Source of the DNA: Agapetus fuscipes
Taxonomy: Eukaryota > Arthropoda > Insecta > Trichoptera > Glossosomatidae
Direction: 5' to 3'
DNA: 64,000 bases
Assembly (NCBI GenBank): GCA_951799405.1
Contig: OX637342.1
Span: 5,766,001 to 5,830,000, forward strand
Of this stretch, positions 21,016 to 31,690 are shown one piece after another. Every line of letters begins with the position of its first letter. The first letter of the stretch is position 1. Under the pieces are notes generated by a model. It worked only from the letters and a program-made list of their open reading frames with translations. It was not told the origin of the DNA and ran no database searches. Made by a program: the position numbers and the translations under genes.

Positions 21016-21289
21016 TGTCTGTGATTAATAATAGTTGCTTGAAATGATGCGGTAAGATGTTGAAAATATATGCACAGATAAGTTGCATTTGATATGTGTC
21101 TAAAGCCCTCGGATTTAAGCTCACAACAACTTCACATGTAACAGAAGCCATGCCAATCGACTGAAATTATTCTTACTTTGAAGAGATAAATTCTTGTTGA
21201 GGTATTGAAGTCATCTACATGTATTCTATAAGAATTGATCCTTTTTGGAAGTGATATTTCTGATTACAGATCTTTTCAGCGTACACCGA

Positions 21290-21660
21290 GGTGTAAAGTG
21301 GCTTTATGATTGACTGCTCAGAATATTCTCAAGTCTTAAAAGGTACGTTTCGCGTTCAATAAAAACGTATGAAAAATAAGACAGCGCCTACACTGAACGT
21401 TTCAGTTATTAAACATTTTTTCTAAAACGCTATGGTTGCGTTTAAACGTGAATATTTATATGATTGACCGCTCAGAATTTTCACAAAGTATAAAAAATTA
21501 CGTATTCACTTGACCAAAGCGTTTATCAAAATGTATGGAAAACAAAGCAGAGCGTATAGTGAGCGCTTTAGGTTGTGAACATTTTTGTGTTTAATGCTTT
21601 GGTTAAGTTTTAACATATTTTTTGTTATATTTTGATGGACTGGAATAAATTGGATACCGG
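21290..21660 (+). repeat. Foldback repeat D, two copies in tandem
   Basis: Each copy has a left part with 'gattgac(t/c)gctcagaat', a middle 'cagcgcctacactgaacgtt' or 'cagagcgtatagtgagcgct', and a right part 'aacgctatggttgcgtttaa' or 'aatgctttggttaagttt'. Left and right parts are complementary in the intact design (caaagcg...cgctttg), so this is a palindromic, MITE-like repeat. Confidence 0.55.
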
Positions 21661-21944
21661 TTCACACCAGGCTACCACAATTTATCAGAACAGTAATTAA
21701 AAACCTATGCATGGATTAACATGTTTTTTTTTGTCAATTTTTACTCTGACGAGACGTGATGCATTTACGATAAAAGTTGAAATATTATTACCGAGTTCAA
21801 TTTGTCACAAAGTCTTGAATATATCCACTTACATGTGTGAAAAGTGTTACATTGATTTAAGATAAAATCCTTTAAATACAACCACCATATTTCTGAGGTG
21901 GAAAGAAAATAAAATTAAACAAACATACCACGTTGTGGTAACCC

Positions 21945-22031
21945 TAAGAGCCCGTTCCCACTGGTCGGTTGCCACTGGTACCTCCGATGAATATACGGAT
22001 CCGACACCCAACAAGTGGGAACGGGACCTAA
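21945..22031. mobile_element. 81-bp MITE with TAA duplication (PIF/Harbinger-like)
   Basis: The element 21948-22028 starts GAGCCCGTTCCCACT and ends AGTGGGAACGGGACC (inverted repeats with 13 of 15 matching). It is flanked by TAA at 21945-21947 and 22029-22031. A 3-bp TAA duplication fits PIF/Harbinger. It is far too small to code for anything and depends on a transposase encoded elsewhere. Confidence 0.6.
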
Positions 22032-22073
22032 GTGGTAGCACAGTACGTGTCGAGTGAAAATATTTATTTTCAT

Positions 22074-22315
22074 ATGTAAGAGAGTTAGCCTTACGCTAAC
22101 CGCTTCACTTAAAATTGGGGTTTCCCAGCTCCCTAGGGGGCTGGTTCTTATTTCTTGTGATGGCTAGGTTAAGCTTGCCGGTATTTAATTTTGGGTTTGA
22201 AATAAACATCGAAGCGTGAAATCATTTCTGATTCTCTTGGCGGGGATCATACCCTAAACTTTTAGCATTGAATGCAAGGGTTCTAACAAGTGTTCTAATC
22301 AACCAGACTGTAAGA
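22074..22315 (-). mobile_element. SINE A copy, decayed head
   Basis: Minus copy: 'agccttacgctaaccgcttc', 'gggtttcccagctccctagg', 'gaaataaacatcgaagcgtg', 'aaatcatttctgattctctt'. The tRNA-derived head (22255-22315) is recognisable only as 'ggcggggatcataccctaaa...gaatgcaagg'. The tail beyond the 'ttaca' block is missing. Confidence 0.7.
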
Positions 22316-22348
22316 TAAACAAAATACCTATGCTGTATATTTTGAAGC

Positions 22349-22605
22349 GCTGCTTTAGTATGCGTCACTTTCAAGAGCCCTCTGCGAGTTTGTTAATAAC
22401 TATATTAAGTGACAATTATGAAAGCAATACCCAGTTGCTTTATGGAGCTTTGGTGACCGGTCTTTATTAAAAGTATAATATTAATTTTCAGCCCATCGAA
22501 GATCATACCTAATACTTTCATTGTTTTTTTTTTGCTCCACTAAGAATCAAACTCACGATCTTTAGATTGCAAATCTATAGCGTTAACTTTATATCACGGA
22601 TCGGT
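22349..22605 (-). mobile_element. SINE B copy, diverged
   Basis: Minus copy from 'caagagccctctgcgagttt' through 'cccagttgctttatggagct' and 'ccatcgaagatcatac' to a degraded tRNA-like head 'aagaatcaaactcacgatct'. It follows the SINE A copy after a gap of about 35 bases, in the same orientation. Confidence 0.65.
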
Positions 22606-23074
22606 TAAAGTGCTTCTTTTTCAGGTTTTGGAAATTATGACTAGATATAGATTTTCAGCTAGGATGCACACATTCACAGGGCAAACAACGGTAGACCACA
22701 AATGGTCACAGTCCATTATTTATACGGATGGTATTGGTATGCTCATGGCATGCCCATACGGATTATTTATTTGTCCGCTGAACAGGGTCGGTCTAGAGAC
22801 AGACCGGGCAGCATTATTAAAACATAACTCGGGGCTGTAACGCACTCTGTCTTGTTAAAGCAACGTGCCAGCATGTCGAAACAAAACATACCAACACAAT
22901 GCGCGCGCATCGAAAATAAGCTTGTGGCTTTGATAGTATTGATGGAAGTGGCACTCGATTTGTAGGCCTCCATTTCTTCCTCTTCGTATTCTTCGGAAGC
23001 AAAGCAAGGATCTCGAGTTGTTGACACACTTAATAATTTTCACCAAATATTTCATCCTGTAATCTATAATCTAT
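22606..23074. other. Unassigned DNA
   Basis: Several overlapping minus frames (22767-23055) cover a slightly GC-richer stretch. None is recognisable. Confidence 0.45.
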
Positions 23075-23146
23075 TATCAAAGTTGCAAAGATATGTTAAC
23101 GTTTAAGATTTATATTAAGTCCATGCCCACAAACAGACACGTATTA
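23075..23146 (-). mobile_element. LINE-1 3' UTR copy, left piece of an interrupted copy
   Basis: Tail side of a minus copy ('ataatctattatcaaagttg' to 'cagacacgtatta'). It is interrupted by element P3 and resumes at 23433 with the same 12 bases. Confidence 0.8.
23135..23146. repeat. 12-bp target-site duplication, left copy
   Basis: agacacgtatta, repeated exactly at 23433-23444. It is LINE-1 sequence that is single-copy in uninterrupted elements, so the duplication was created by the insertion. Confidence 0.85.
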
Positions 23147-23432
23147 ATTAAAATACTTTTTTTAACTTTGTTACAATTCACTTGAGTTTTATTTTTTAAA
23201 AAACACAACCAGTTTCGGGAGAAGCAGTACCTCCCATCTTCAGGTGTAAATATCAACTTTGTTGTAAATACCAACGAGTTGATATTTACACCTGAAGATG
23301 GGAGGTACTGCTTCTCCCGAAACTGGTTGTGTTTTTTAAAAAATAAAACTCAAGTGAATTGTAACAAAGTTAAAAAAGTATTTTAATTAATTAAAATGTG
23401 CTTTCACAAAGTTACTGCCCAAAATCTAAATA
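23147..23432 (+). mobile_element. Inverted-repeat element P3 inside a LINE-1 copy
   Basis: Near-perfect arms (about 23151-23262 and 23280-23388) surround a 17-base loop. Each arm carries CTGAAGA, T, GGGAG, a 9-base loop, CTCCC, GAAA, then CTGGTTGTG and 'aaaataaaactcaagtgaat' (right arm 23292-23322). The right end extends to 'ctttcacaaagttac...ctaaata', the counterpart of the terminal module of P2 and P4. It is 286 bp and non-coding. Insertion into a LINE-1 copy with an exact 12-bp duplication proves that it is an independent mobile unit. Confidence 0.85.
23292..23322 (+). ncRNA. Hammerhead-like core motif in element P3
   Basis: CTGAAGA (23292-23298), extra T (23299), stem GGGAG (23300-23304), loop of nine, stem CTCCC (23314-23318), GAAA (23319-23322). 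The stem differs at almost every position from P2's GACCT/AGGTC yet still pairs fully. The mirror-image copy lies in the left arm. No complete ribozyme fold could be assigned by eye. Confidence 0.4.
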
Positions 23433-23612
23433 AGACACGTATTAGTTCGCGCTAGCATATGCTGCAGGTGTACTGACAAATTAACATCCAAACCTCAAAT
23501 TACATAATATAAACTTGTGCTGACCCTCCCTGAAACAGGGATAAAATTGACAAAGTGAACCATTTTTTACAGTATGAGTGGTTAATCTGATACCAACCTA
23601 TAAGTAAAAAAA
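23433..23612 (-). mobile_element. LINE-1 3' UTR copy, right piece of an interrupted copy
   Basis: Continues from 'agacacgtatta' with 'gttcgcgctagcatatgctg' through 'ccctgaaacaggg' to 'accaacctataagt'. The first 12 bases are the right target-site duplication of P3. Confidence 0.85.
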
Positions 23613-23867
23613 AAGCAAGGTGACCGTGGTCAATTGAAAATGGAGATTCTTTACCCCAAATACAAAAGATTGCGTCAAACTAACCTCGTTCGCTCAAATA
23701 AAAATGTATGGAGTATACGATAGCACTCCTAGAGAGTGAAATCTTTTTGATACATTTTTTCGATTTACGCAATCGAGACAAGTCTACGTAATGTTTTATA
23801 ATACGGGCACTGTACGTTTCGTCCATGTTAGCAATTGGTTTTGTCCGAATAAAGTTTTTTTTTAAAT

Positions 23868-24080
23868 AGTGTTTTATAAAGGAATGCCATTCACCCACCT
23901 ATTTTTCCTGGCCAGTTGTCTTCATGCGAAGGCAGAAACTTGTGTGCATGCAATGGCATCTGTTGAACCAGAGTCGAAGTTATGTTTAAGTGGGCCAGAC
24001 GTGATTCGAACCAACGTTACCTTGTTCCAAATACGCTAGTCAGGAATAGCGACTTGATCTTTCGGCCATAACACCAACCA
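23868..24080 (-). mobile_element. SINE C with serine/leucine-like tRNA head
   Basis: On the minus strand the head runs from 24080: 'ggtgttatggccgaaagatc' (A-box-like TGGCCGA), then a long variable region and B box GGTTCGAATC (24008-24017). It is followed by the body with 'ttcgactctggttcaacaga' and the end 'aggtgggtgaatggcattcc'. A long variable arm before the B box fits a class II (Ser/Leu) tRNA origin. Copies of the same family lie at 14016, 31625 and 47850. Confidence 0.65.
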
Positions 24081-24292
24081 GATGATGTGAAGAAGGTGGT
24101 ATTGATGAAAATGAGCAGAAGACATCATGCCAGAGCTTTGGTTGAGCTGGCCTAGCCGCAGAATGGTGGAGACTCCAGCCAGCAGAACAGTGTTTTGAGG
24201 AAGAGCATTTTTTGTTAAATGCAGATCTGGTCATGTTCTTCTTACTCTATTCTGTTTCAAAATTTATGTGAATAAAAACATGTTTCGTTTAA

Positions 24293-24550
24293 CGGTCCTT
24301 AGTCTAGCGGTTAACACTTCGGACTTGTGATTGGAAGGTAGTGGGCTCAAATCCTGGAGCATAAAATAAAATATTGTCAAATATTGTCTTCGGTGGATTA
24401 AAAAAAATATCTCTATTTACATGGGTCCATCCAGCCATACACTTACTGGGTCTTGCTTGAGAATTGTCACTTTCTACAGCGACGCCCAATCTCGCAGAGG
24501 GCTCTTGTGGTGTGATGCATAAACAGCGCTCACCAAATAAATCATTATTT
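24293..24550 (+). mobile_element. SINE B, nearly full length, diverged head
   Basis: Sense copy. The head is 'ggtccttagtctagcggtta', then a B-box-like GGGCTCAAATCCTGG (24350-24364). The body includes 'gtccatccagccatacactt', 'actgggtcttgcttgagaat', 'agcgacgcccaatctcgcag', and the end is 'agggctcttgtggtgtgatg', 'cagcgctcaccaaataaatc'. The head differs from other SINE B copies, so it may be a variant. Confidence 0.75.
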
Positions 24551-24644
24551 TGTGTGATTATTTATTAAACTTAAATTATGTGTTCATTAATCTATCTTTC
24601 CCAAGATAGTATAAGCTTTATAAAAAAAAAAAAACCCCTGAAAT

Positions 24645-24860
24645 ATGATGAGGATAATAGTTAGCCGAGAGAATTTAGATGTAAGTATTATAGGCCATAT
24701 TTGCCAAACTGCCCGTTTATGGAATAGTCTACCAGTATCCGTGTTCCCTTCCCAATTTAATCCGGTTTTATTCAAAACCAACATCAATCACCACTTCCTT
24801 GCAGCGCCTCACGATAGAAGCAAGAAATAAAGCAACACCTCTGCGGCACCCTTCCAGGGT
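24645..24860 (+). pseudogene. C-terminal scrap of a LINE (LWxxLP type)
   Basis: The frame reads ICQTARLWNSLPVSVFPSQF and then NINHHFLAAP, stop near 24830. The T-A-R-L-W-N-S-L-P-x-S-V-F motif marks the end of an insect non-LTR ORF2. The 3' flank 'cacctctgcggcacccttcc' is shared with 19375. Same family as the scrap at 19140 and better preserved. Confidence 0.7.
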
Positions 24861-25984
24861 GACATAGACCCCCAAGACTTTTAAGAATTGGGAAGCTTCC
24901 CGCACAGGATACCTTAAAAAAATAAAAAAAAATAGGCACACCCTCAGTAAGACTCAAAATTCGGTTAGTCTGGCGGGTCGTACATCAAGTTTTAATAAGG
25001 CTCCATAATGACCGACAACTCTGGTCGGACATCGAGGTATTCACTGCCCGACCATTACTGGTTAAAGCATCGATAAACACATCGGATGGTGTTCGGGTTT
25101 GAGTTTTTAATATTCAATTTAGCCTTTTTCTTGTGTGTCATGAGAACGTGTTGGATGCGTTATGGTTATAGCCGAAGCAACACGATAGTCAAATACCTTA
25201 ACATGTCGTTATTCAATAAGTGTCGATTGCTTGAAAAATATCTTATTCATCTTGTGAATATTCTGTACCTACCTTGAGGTGATGCTAAGAATTTATCTTA
25301 AAGATAATTAAATTAATTTGAGACATATCTTCAATTAGTATCTTATCTTTTCTGGTTCCAGGTCTTCAAATATTCAGTTGACAGAACGCTTGTGGTCAAT
25401 ATCAGAGAGCTAGCTCCACACAACACATACGACTCTATGAGAAAACGCTTTTGTAAGCAGTTGTACTATATGTGCAACTTAGATGCGTTTGCGATTAAGT
25501 GAACTAGATACATAAAAAAATATTAATAAATTAAAAAATTGAAGGACTGAAGTCAATTTTACCTATGCCTGGCTAAACGTTGGAACTATCATTGAGATTA
25601 ATATATTTTTGTAAAGTCGTGTGAAGTTTAATTTTGATCGTGTAAGAAAAAGTTTTTTCAGCCATTTTTTAATATAAAAAACAAAAAAAAGGTAGTTCCT
25701 CACACCTTTGCTAAGCCGCTAGAGTGATTTTGACCATTTGTTTTTTTTTAAATGCTTAGATTATCATTGTTGAAAACTGTTAAAGAACAATAAATTTGTC
25801 ATACCTAATTGATTTACAATTCCGAGGGTAGATTTACGCGTTTAATGTGAATACATTCAAGAACATTTAATATAAGTACAGGTTAGAACATGTCATGTAA
25901 GTACAACAATTACATCGTTTCACTAGAGAAGTAGGTGCGGCATATCACACCATCTGTACTGCAAATTTAAAACTATAATTGTCA
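24861..25984. other. Unassigned AT-rich DNA
   Basis: No gene or repeat that I can define. Confidence 0.5.
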
Positions 25985-26110
25985 ACTCAATCAAAGCGTT
26001 TTACTAACAAATGTCTGATAACTGAAACAGCGCCTACAGTGAGCAGTTTAGTGTTCTGTACATTTTTTGGTAAACGCTTTGGCTGAGTTTAAGCGTGAGG
26101 TTTTCCACCA
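25985..26110 (+). repeat. Foldback repeat D, best copy
   Basis: Palindromic: left 'caatcaaagcgttttac', middle 'cagcgcctacagtgagcagt', right 'ttggtaaacgctttggctga'. The outer arms pair as aaagcg(t)tttac with gtaaa-cgcttt. Probably a small DNA-transposon-derived MITE, but its target duplication is not clear. Confidence 0.6.
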
Positions 26111-27304
26111 TCTGATCACAGCCTCATAAATAAAGCGATAATTTTACATTGTCGCGGATTATGCAGATAATCTGATTATCGGCGAGACGCAGAACGATGT
26201 TCCCAGACCTGTCGGAGCGAGAGACTTGACCACACGGCCACGGAGGTTGCAGGTACTTACTAGAAACATATTATCCCTGCAAGAACTGCAGACTAGGTTT
26301 ACGAGTATATCAGTTTAAGATCTAGGAAATGAAAATGGACGAGGAAAGTCGACAATCTAAGAGAAATAAATGCCTTTGCAAGAGTGTTAAGACAAAATAT
26401 TGGCAGTAGTAGCAATCTATGTGGTTTTAAAGATTGGTGACAAGTAATTACAATAAAAAATCATACATCTCAAGAAATTTGATGATTTATTTATGGGAAT
26501 GATGATGTAAGTCTATTCTTAACATATAATGGAATACTTCCACTACAAATATTAGAAAATTGATAGAAGTTTCATTTAATCCAAATTAAACAAAAAACAA
26601 ATACATTGTACACATGCACTTGAATTTATGGTTATAAAAAAGAATGCTAAAATTCCATGTGTATGTTTTATTAGTGTAAAGATACATCTTCGTATTTTTA
26701 ACCAATAGACTCTGCACAAATCCTACAGGCCAAAGGATATGTATGAAGTGAAACTGAAATGAATAAGTTGATACTTGTTTAAGATCTGTGACGTTTGTTC
26801 GCCGAGAACATACATGCAATTTAAAATTTTGTGCTAAGTCCATTGTGAAACCACCGTAGTTAGAATTTAAAGATTGTACATATTTTCACAAAATAAATGT
26901 TTTGCTTGTTAATTTCCCCATGTGATCATTGCCTCCCATCACACCTCTCTTGCTGCAATTGAATGCAGTTTTCTCTCTTGCTGCAATAGTATGCAGTTTC
27001 CCTCACAGCCGTTTGATTCCCCATCTCCACGAGCTGTTCAGTGTATCTCCCTGCTTGAGTGACGCTAAATATCTCCCGCCAATTGATTAGCGTCCCGCCC
27101 CGCCATTATGGAGCATTAACGTTTAATAAACAACGAATCCATCGCAGGTGGATTCCATGCTTTATTATTACACCTAGTGAAGAAACGATGGAAGTGCTTT
27201 GCATCGATCTTTCAAATCTGAATATTTCTCACCGGGCAAATGTCTCACGTCTATGTAACTATGAGCTTTCTAGATAATTAAAAATAGACTCAAGGCTTTT
27301 TTTC
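26111..27304. other. Unassigned DNA with a small tandem duplication
   Basis: At 26948-27000 'tctcttgctgcaattgaatg' is repeated as 'tctcttgctgcaatagtatg' (period about 31 bases). Positions 27060-27180 are somewhat GC-richer but show no convincing coding frame. Confidence 0.45.
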
Positions 27305-27490
27305 ATACTGGATTTTTTCTTGGGCGGGTAAACGCCACTGATCTGTATGACTAAGATAGTCATCAAACATTAACAAAGTATTAGTTTGCGTGTACTAAAA
27401 AAAATTGTCTTTTGAATTTGTGACGAGTCCACTATTAATTACCCTTTGCCCTAGCAATTCGGCCGAGTGATATCACACATTGTAGACGTT
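27305..27490 (+). repeat. Unclassified dispersed repeat E, copy 3, degraded
   Basis: 'cttgggcgggtaaacgccac' at the start and 'ccctagcaattcggccgagt' at the end match the ends of repeat E. The middle has diverged or carries an insertion. Confidence 0.4.
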
Positions 27491-28454
27491 TTTAAATATA
27501 CATATCTCAATTAGGCATCCGTTGTCAAAATCACTTAAAGCTGTTTAAAGGTATTTCGTCTTCTTGAGCCATTTTTAAAAGTAAAAAACAAGTAGTTTGT
27601 TCAACGATTGGTGTAGTGCTTTAATCTCGATGTCCTTTGACATCTTTTAGTCCACTTTTTTCAAAATTTTCAGGTAAATTAGAACGAAATATGTGATATT
27701 TTTCCTTATTTTAAAAGTTGTTATGGTATAACAACCTTCTGATTTTCAAAAGTTGTTAGAAACAAAACTTGTGTAGATTTAAGATAACCATATGAAAAAG
27801 AAAGTGTTTCGAATGATTTTGCAAAAAAAAAAATTGTTACCCATGGAAAATAAGTCTTTTGAAGAAATTTATCCTTACTATTTACACGAAATGATATGTT
27901 TTAGCCATTACCAAGAGGCATTTTTTTTCTCCTTTTGGGCAAAACTATTATGTGCCTGATTGCAAATGGAAAATGCAAAGCCTCTAACCAACATATGTAT
28001 TTCCTCAGTTCAATCTGCAAGGCGTGGTCGAGAATGAAAGATCTCGAATATGTGTCTCATTGATTCCGCGTCTTCCATCATCGTAAGTTATTGCTGAAGT
28101 CTCTACAATCGAGATATTTCGCATGGAAATACACTTCTTCTGATGCAACGCTCATCGTTTGCGGTAAATGATACGTTGCGAGGCGTGAGAACTTGCGATT
28201 TTCGAATCTCACGATTATCCACCTGTACCGAGACAATGCGAATCAATTTATTTATGGTCAATTTGCGAACTGTCAATTGAAAATTAATTTTACTTGATAA
28301 GCACGATACCTGCCCACACAAAAAAGGCAAATTTTTGCCTTTTTTCTCACATCATAATATTACGATGAGATGTGTCAAGATTGTGTTTTAATTTTAAACA
28401 TGCGAATAAAAAAGAGATAATTGTATGTTATACTGATATATTGATAAGAATTTA
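27491..28454. other. Unassigned AT-rich DNA
   Basis: No recognisable feature. Confidence 0.5.
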
Positions 28455-28692
28455 TTAGTTGGTATGAAGCTGACGACCAATACTGTAAAAATGGTTCACT
28501 TTGCTAATGTCACACCTGTTTCAGGAAAGGTCGGCAAAAGGAGCGGGGTTTATGTTCATTTGAGGCTTGGATTTTAATTTGTAAGTTCACGTGCTGAATT
28601 TGTAAGCGCACACCTACATGTGCCTGTTTGTAAGCATGCATTTAATTTGAATTTTAAAAGTTATAATATCTTTGCAACCTAGATTATAGATA
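28455..28692 (+). mobile_element. LINE-1 3' UTR copy
   Basis: Sense copy from 'ttagttggtatgaagctgac' to the tail 'agattatagata'. Confidence 0.8.
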
Positions 28693-28796
28693 TGTAGTCG
28701 TGATAGTGCTTACTTTGAAAATGTTCCTAAAAAAAAAAGTTTATTTAAGTGCCTTTATGAATTGATCATTCTTCCTGCCGCATTGACTTGAAACCG

Positions 28797-28868
28797 GAGG
28801 GCTGGCAAAAGTGAATCAAATTTGTAAAGCATGGGGGTCAGCCTCATACCAACCTATTTCTCAAGGCT
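28797..28868 (-). mobile_element. LINE-1 3' UTR copy, proximal fragment
   Basis: Minus fragment: 'gctggcaaaagtgaatcaaa', 'gcatgggggtcagcctcata', 'ccaaccta'. Probably an independent short insertion about 100 bases after the sense copy. Confidence 0.7.
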
Positions 28869-29345
28869 CTAATAATGATAGCCAAATATAAAAGTAACCT
28901 TGTTGATAAATGATGAATAGGACCATACTTCAATATCACGAATTACCGAAATTAAACGCTTGCTTAGCCGGGCAATTTGACTAAATTAAAAAACCCATCT
29001 AATTTATGGTTTCCTGGTCGGAGGGTCCATCTGGTTGATTGACAGACCTTGGTTGGGAACTCCGGGTGGTCCACGATTGAGACGTCGAGGTGTCGGACGA
29101 TGAGATCTTGTCAATCAGCCGTGTTTAGTCAGCAACCCGGCTGGATGTAATGATCATTACACGCTTCAGGACATGACTTGTACGGCGATGACTGTTGATT
29201 ATGAATAAATAGGTTTTGAGCACGAGCGAGCGTCATGCTTTGAAGCGTTTATTTTTTTATGCTCCTAAAGATGTTTGTGTTTTTATTTCATCGATTTTTA
29301 TGACGGAAGTTGTTTGTTTTTTTTTTAATTGAAAAAAAATTGTAG

Positions 29346-29450
29346 TCCGGTAGATAGCTCAGTCGCTTGCGTTCATTGCCTGATAAATAAGGTTCTATCC
29401 GCACACCGAAGGTGTCATAAATGATTTCACGTTTTGGTGTTTTTTTTAAA
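29346..29450 (+). mobile_element. SINE A head fragment
   Basis: tRNA-like 'gtccggtagatagctcagtc' (A box TAGCTCAG), then B-box-like GGTTCTATCC, then 'gaaggtgtcataaatgattt' and 'cacgttttggtgttt', the start of the SINE A body. Truncated at the A/T-rich run after 29440. Confidence 0.65.
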
Positions 29451-29614
29451 CAAAAATAAGAAAACGGTTTTTTTTTCTTCAAATAGAACACAAATCATGT
29501 TTACAATATGGGTATTATAATTAATTGATATCAATTTTACCTCAAAATCAGTAATATGTAACATAAGTAACATATCTAGCTGTCGATCGTTTTTCAGATA
29601 CAGGAACGTTTTTT

Positions 29615-29800
29615 CTTATTTTCTACGAGAGAGAATACTAAAAAAGTGTGAATATCCTGTAGTTCAGAAGTTCTTGTCATTAGCACTTCCATTATAATTA
29701 GTTCACTTACTATGAGAAGTCACTTGCAATTAAATGTTCTATCCACGATTTCTCAAATCAGTGAATCAACGCTGGTGGCGATATGTATATGAAAATGCCA
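29615..29800 (+). repeat. Unclassified dispersed repeat G, copy 2
   Basis: 'ttctacgagagagaatacta', 'agttcacttactatgagaag', 'cacgatttctcaaatcagtg'. Same block order as at 15808. Confidence 0.65.
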
Positions 29801-30344
29801 GAACTAAATTCATATAATTTGCTTATATAGAATCAAAGTGGGCAATTTACGATTTTCTCCCGCAAGTGGGATACATCCAGAATATGGAAACACAGAAAAT
29901 AGTGTTTTTCATTGCCTTTATGAAAATCTAGTGTGCCACCTTTGACTCTACGCTACAAATATATAATTATGTAAGTGCGCAGCAATACGTTAAAACAACA
30001 AGCCTTTTAAAGTAGCATCACAATAAACTGCGAAACCATATAGGACAATAATTAAAATTAAGTACGCCAAAATGGCTGCGATTCCATGGACAAATTGCTC
30101 GGTCCGCGAGATAGCCGTGGGTAACCCGATCGCTTGCCCATTACGAATGCCCAGCGCTATCTCGGCAATAAATTCAAATTACGGATTAACAATGCGGATA
30201 GCATCTTGTATGTGGTGCACCGGAGGAAGGCTTGCGGTCCCACTAAAGGGGAAGATTATCTCTTGGCATCTAGCGAGGCTTGGCGCGCATTGCCTAGGCC
30301 AGAGATCGTCAAAGAGCGGCTCTTTCACCCCGTAAATATGGATC
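29801..30344. other. Unassigned DNA with a GC-richer segment
   Basis: Positions 30070-30330 are GC-richer, with overlapping open frames of 73-87 codons. I cannot recognise a protein or choose a frame. It lies directly before the minisatellite. Confidence 0.4.
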
Positions 30345-30998
30345 TTTTTTATTGAGATTGAGCGTATTTTTAATACACAAATCGATGATTTCAGTTTCAA
30401 GGTTGCTTTTTTGGATTTCCACCCTCCCGTTTTTTAAGTATTTCAATTCGAAGGTCGTTTTTTGTAAATTGGGTGTGTTTCTAGCCTCAACTACGTCGAA
30501 GATTTTAATTTGGAAGTTAATGTTTTGAGATTGAGTATGTCTCTAAACTTCTCCTCTCCTCTTTTGATGACAACAATTTAAAGTTTTCTTTTTTGAGATT
30601 GAGTGTGTCTTTTCCCTCCTCTTCGTTGATGGTTTGAGTTTGAAGATCTCTATTTTGAGATCAAATGTGTTTCTATCTTTCGTTCATTCGACGATTTCAT
30701 TTAAAAGAGTGTGTTTGTATTCTCCTTCCGTCGACGATTTCATTTTATGAAGTGTGTTTCTATCCTCCGTCCGTCGACGGTTTCAGCTAATGGAGTGTGT
30801 TTTTAACCTTCTTCTCTCGACGATTTCAATTTGAAGGTATTTTTTTACATTGAGTATGTTTCAAACCCCGTTCCCTCAAATCGACGATTTCAATCGGAAG
30901 GTGATTATTTTGGGATTGAGTATGTTTCTAACTCCTTCCCCTCCCCACCACCCAACGACGATTTCAGTTTGATATTCACTTTTTTGAGATTGACACAA
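30345..30998. repeat. Degenerate minisatellite, about 11 units
   Basis: Tandem units of roughly 45-65 bases built around 'gagattgagtgtgtttctaa', a C/T-rich stretch, 'cgacgatttcaattt' and 'gaaggt'. Unit starts are near 30352, 30412, 30469, 30526, 30596, 30657, 30703, 30749, 30793, 30848, 30912 and 30986. Divergence between units is high and some are shortened. No long frame spans the array. Confidence 0.8.
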
Positions 30999-31624
30999 CC
31001 AGATCACTCGGTAGCGCATTTAGCATAAGCAGGAGCAGTAAAGGAGCGTGTTAATTTTACCTTACTCCCTTCCTATCCAAACAGGAGTGAATGCGCACTA
31101 CACATAAAACAATTATCAAAGACTTCTGCAATTTTTTTTTCCATTTTGTGAAACAAATGAATTCGTTGGTTCAGCAGCTCTTCCTGTAGTTGACCTGGGA
31201 TATGAATCTGCCTACCGTGCGACAATCGCAGACGCGGCCATCTACTGGTGCGGTGTGCAGTGTATGTACATACACGCCGAACAAACTGCCGCTGTAACTG
31301 TGAGACTATCTGCATACGGCATCTGGTGCGTAAGGGAAAGTATACTACCTACCTACCTTAATGTAATCTTAAAATACGCATGAAAATAAGTTTTTTCTCA
31401 GGTATGTATGCAATTTTTTCTGAGGTATATATGCAATTTTTACCTTGAATGAAGAGCTCGAGACAATGCATCAGGCGACAGTTGATAAATAAAGAAAATG
31501 AGATTTGTCATCCTTTAAATGAGGTATTTTTTTGTAATTAAAAACTGACTCTACTGGACTAAAAAATAAAATCTTTTCAAAATAAGGACGCTCAATTTCA
31601 AGTTGATAATAATGAATGTGAAAT
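30999..31624. other. Unassigned DNA
   Basis: Positions 31130-31325 are GC-richer and open on both strands (80 codons minus), without recognisable similarity. Confidence 0.4.
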
Positions 31625-31690
31625 ATTTTATGTAATGTAATTCACCGACCTATTCTTGCCTTACCAGAAACGGGTATTTGTAATTGATTT
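31625..31690 (-). mobile_element. SINE C tail fragment
   Basis: 'aattcaccgacctattcttg', 'ccttaccagaaacgggtatt' match the SINE C ends at 14020, 23880 and 47872. No head is present. Confidence 0.5.

Noticed and set aside
29040..29160. Repeat E or a GC-rich exon near 'gtcagcaacccggctggatg'
   Set aside because: Only about 20 bases resemble repeat E, and no coding frame stands out.
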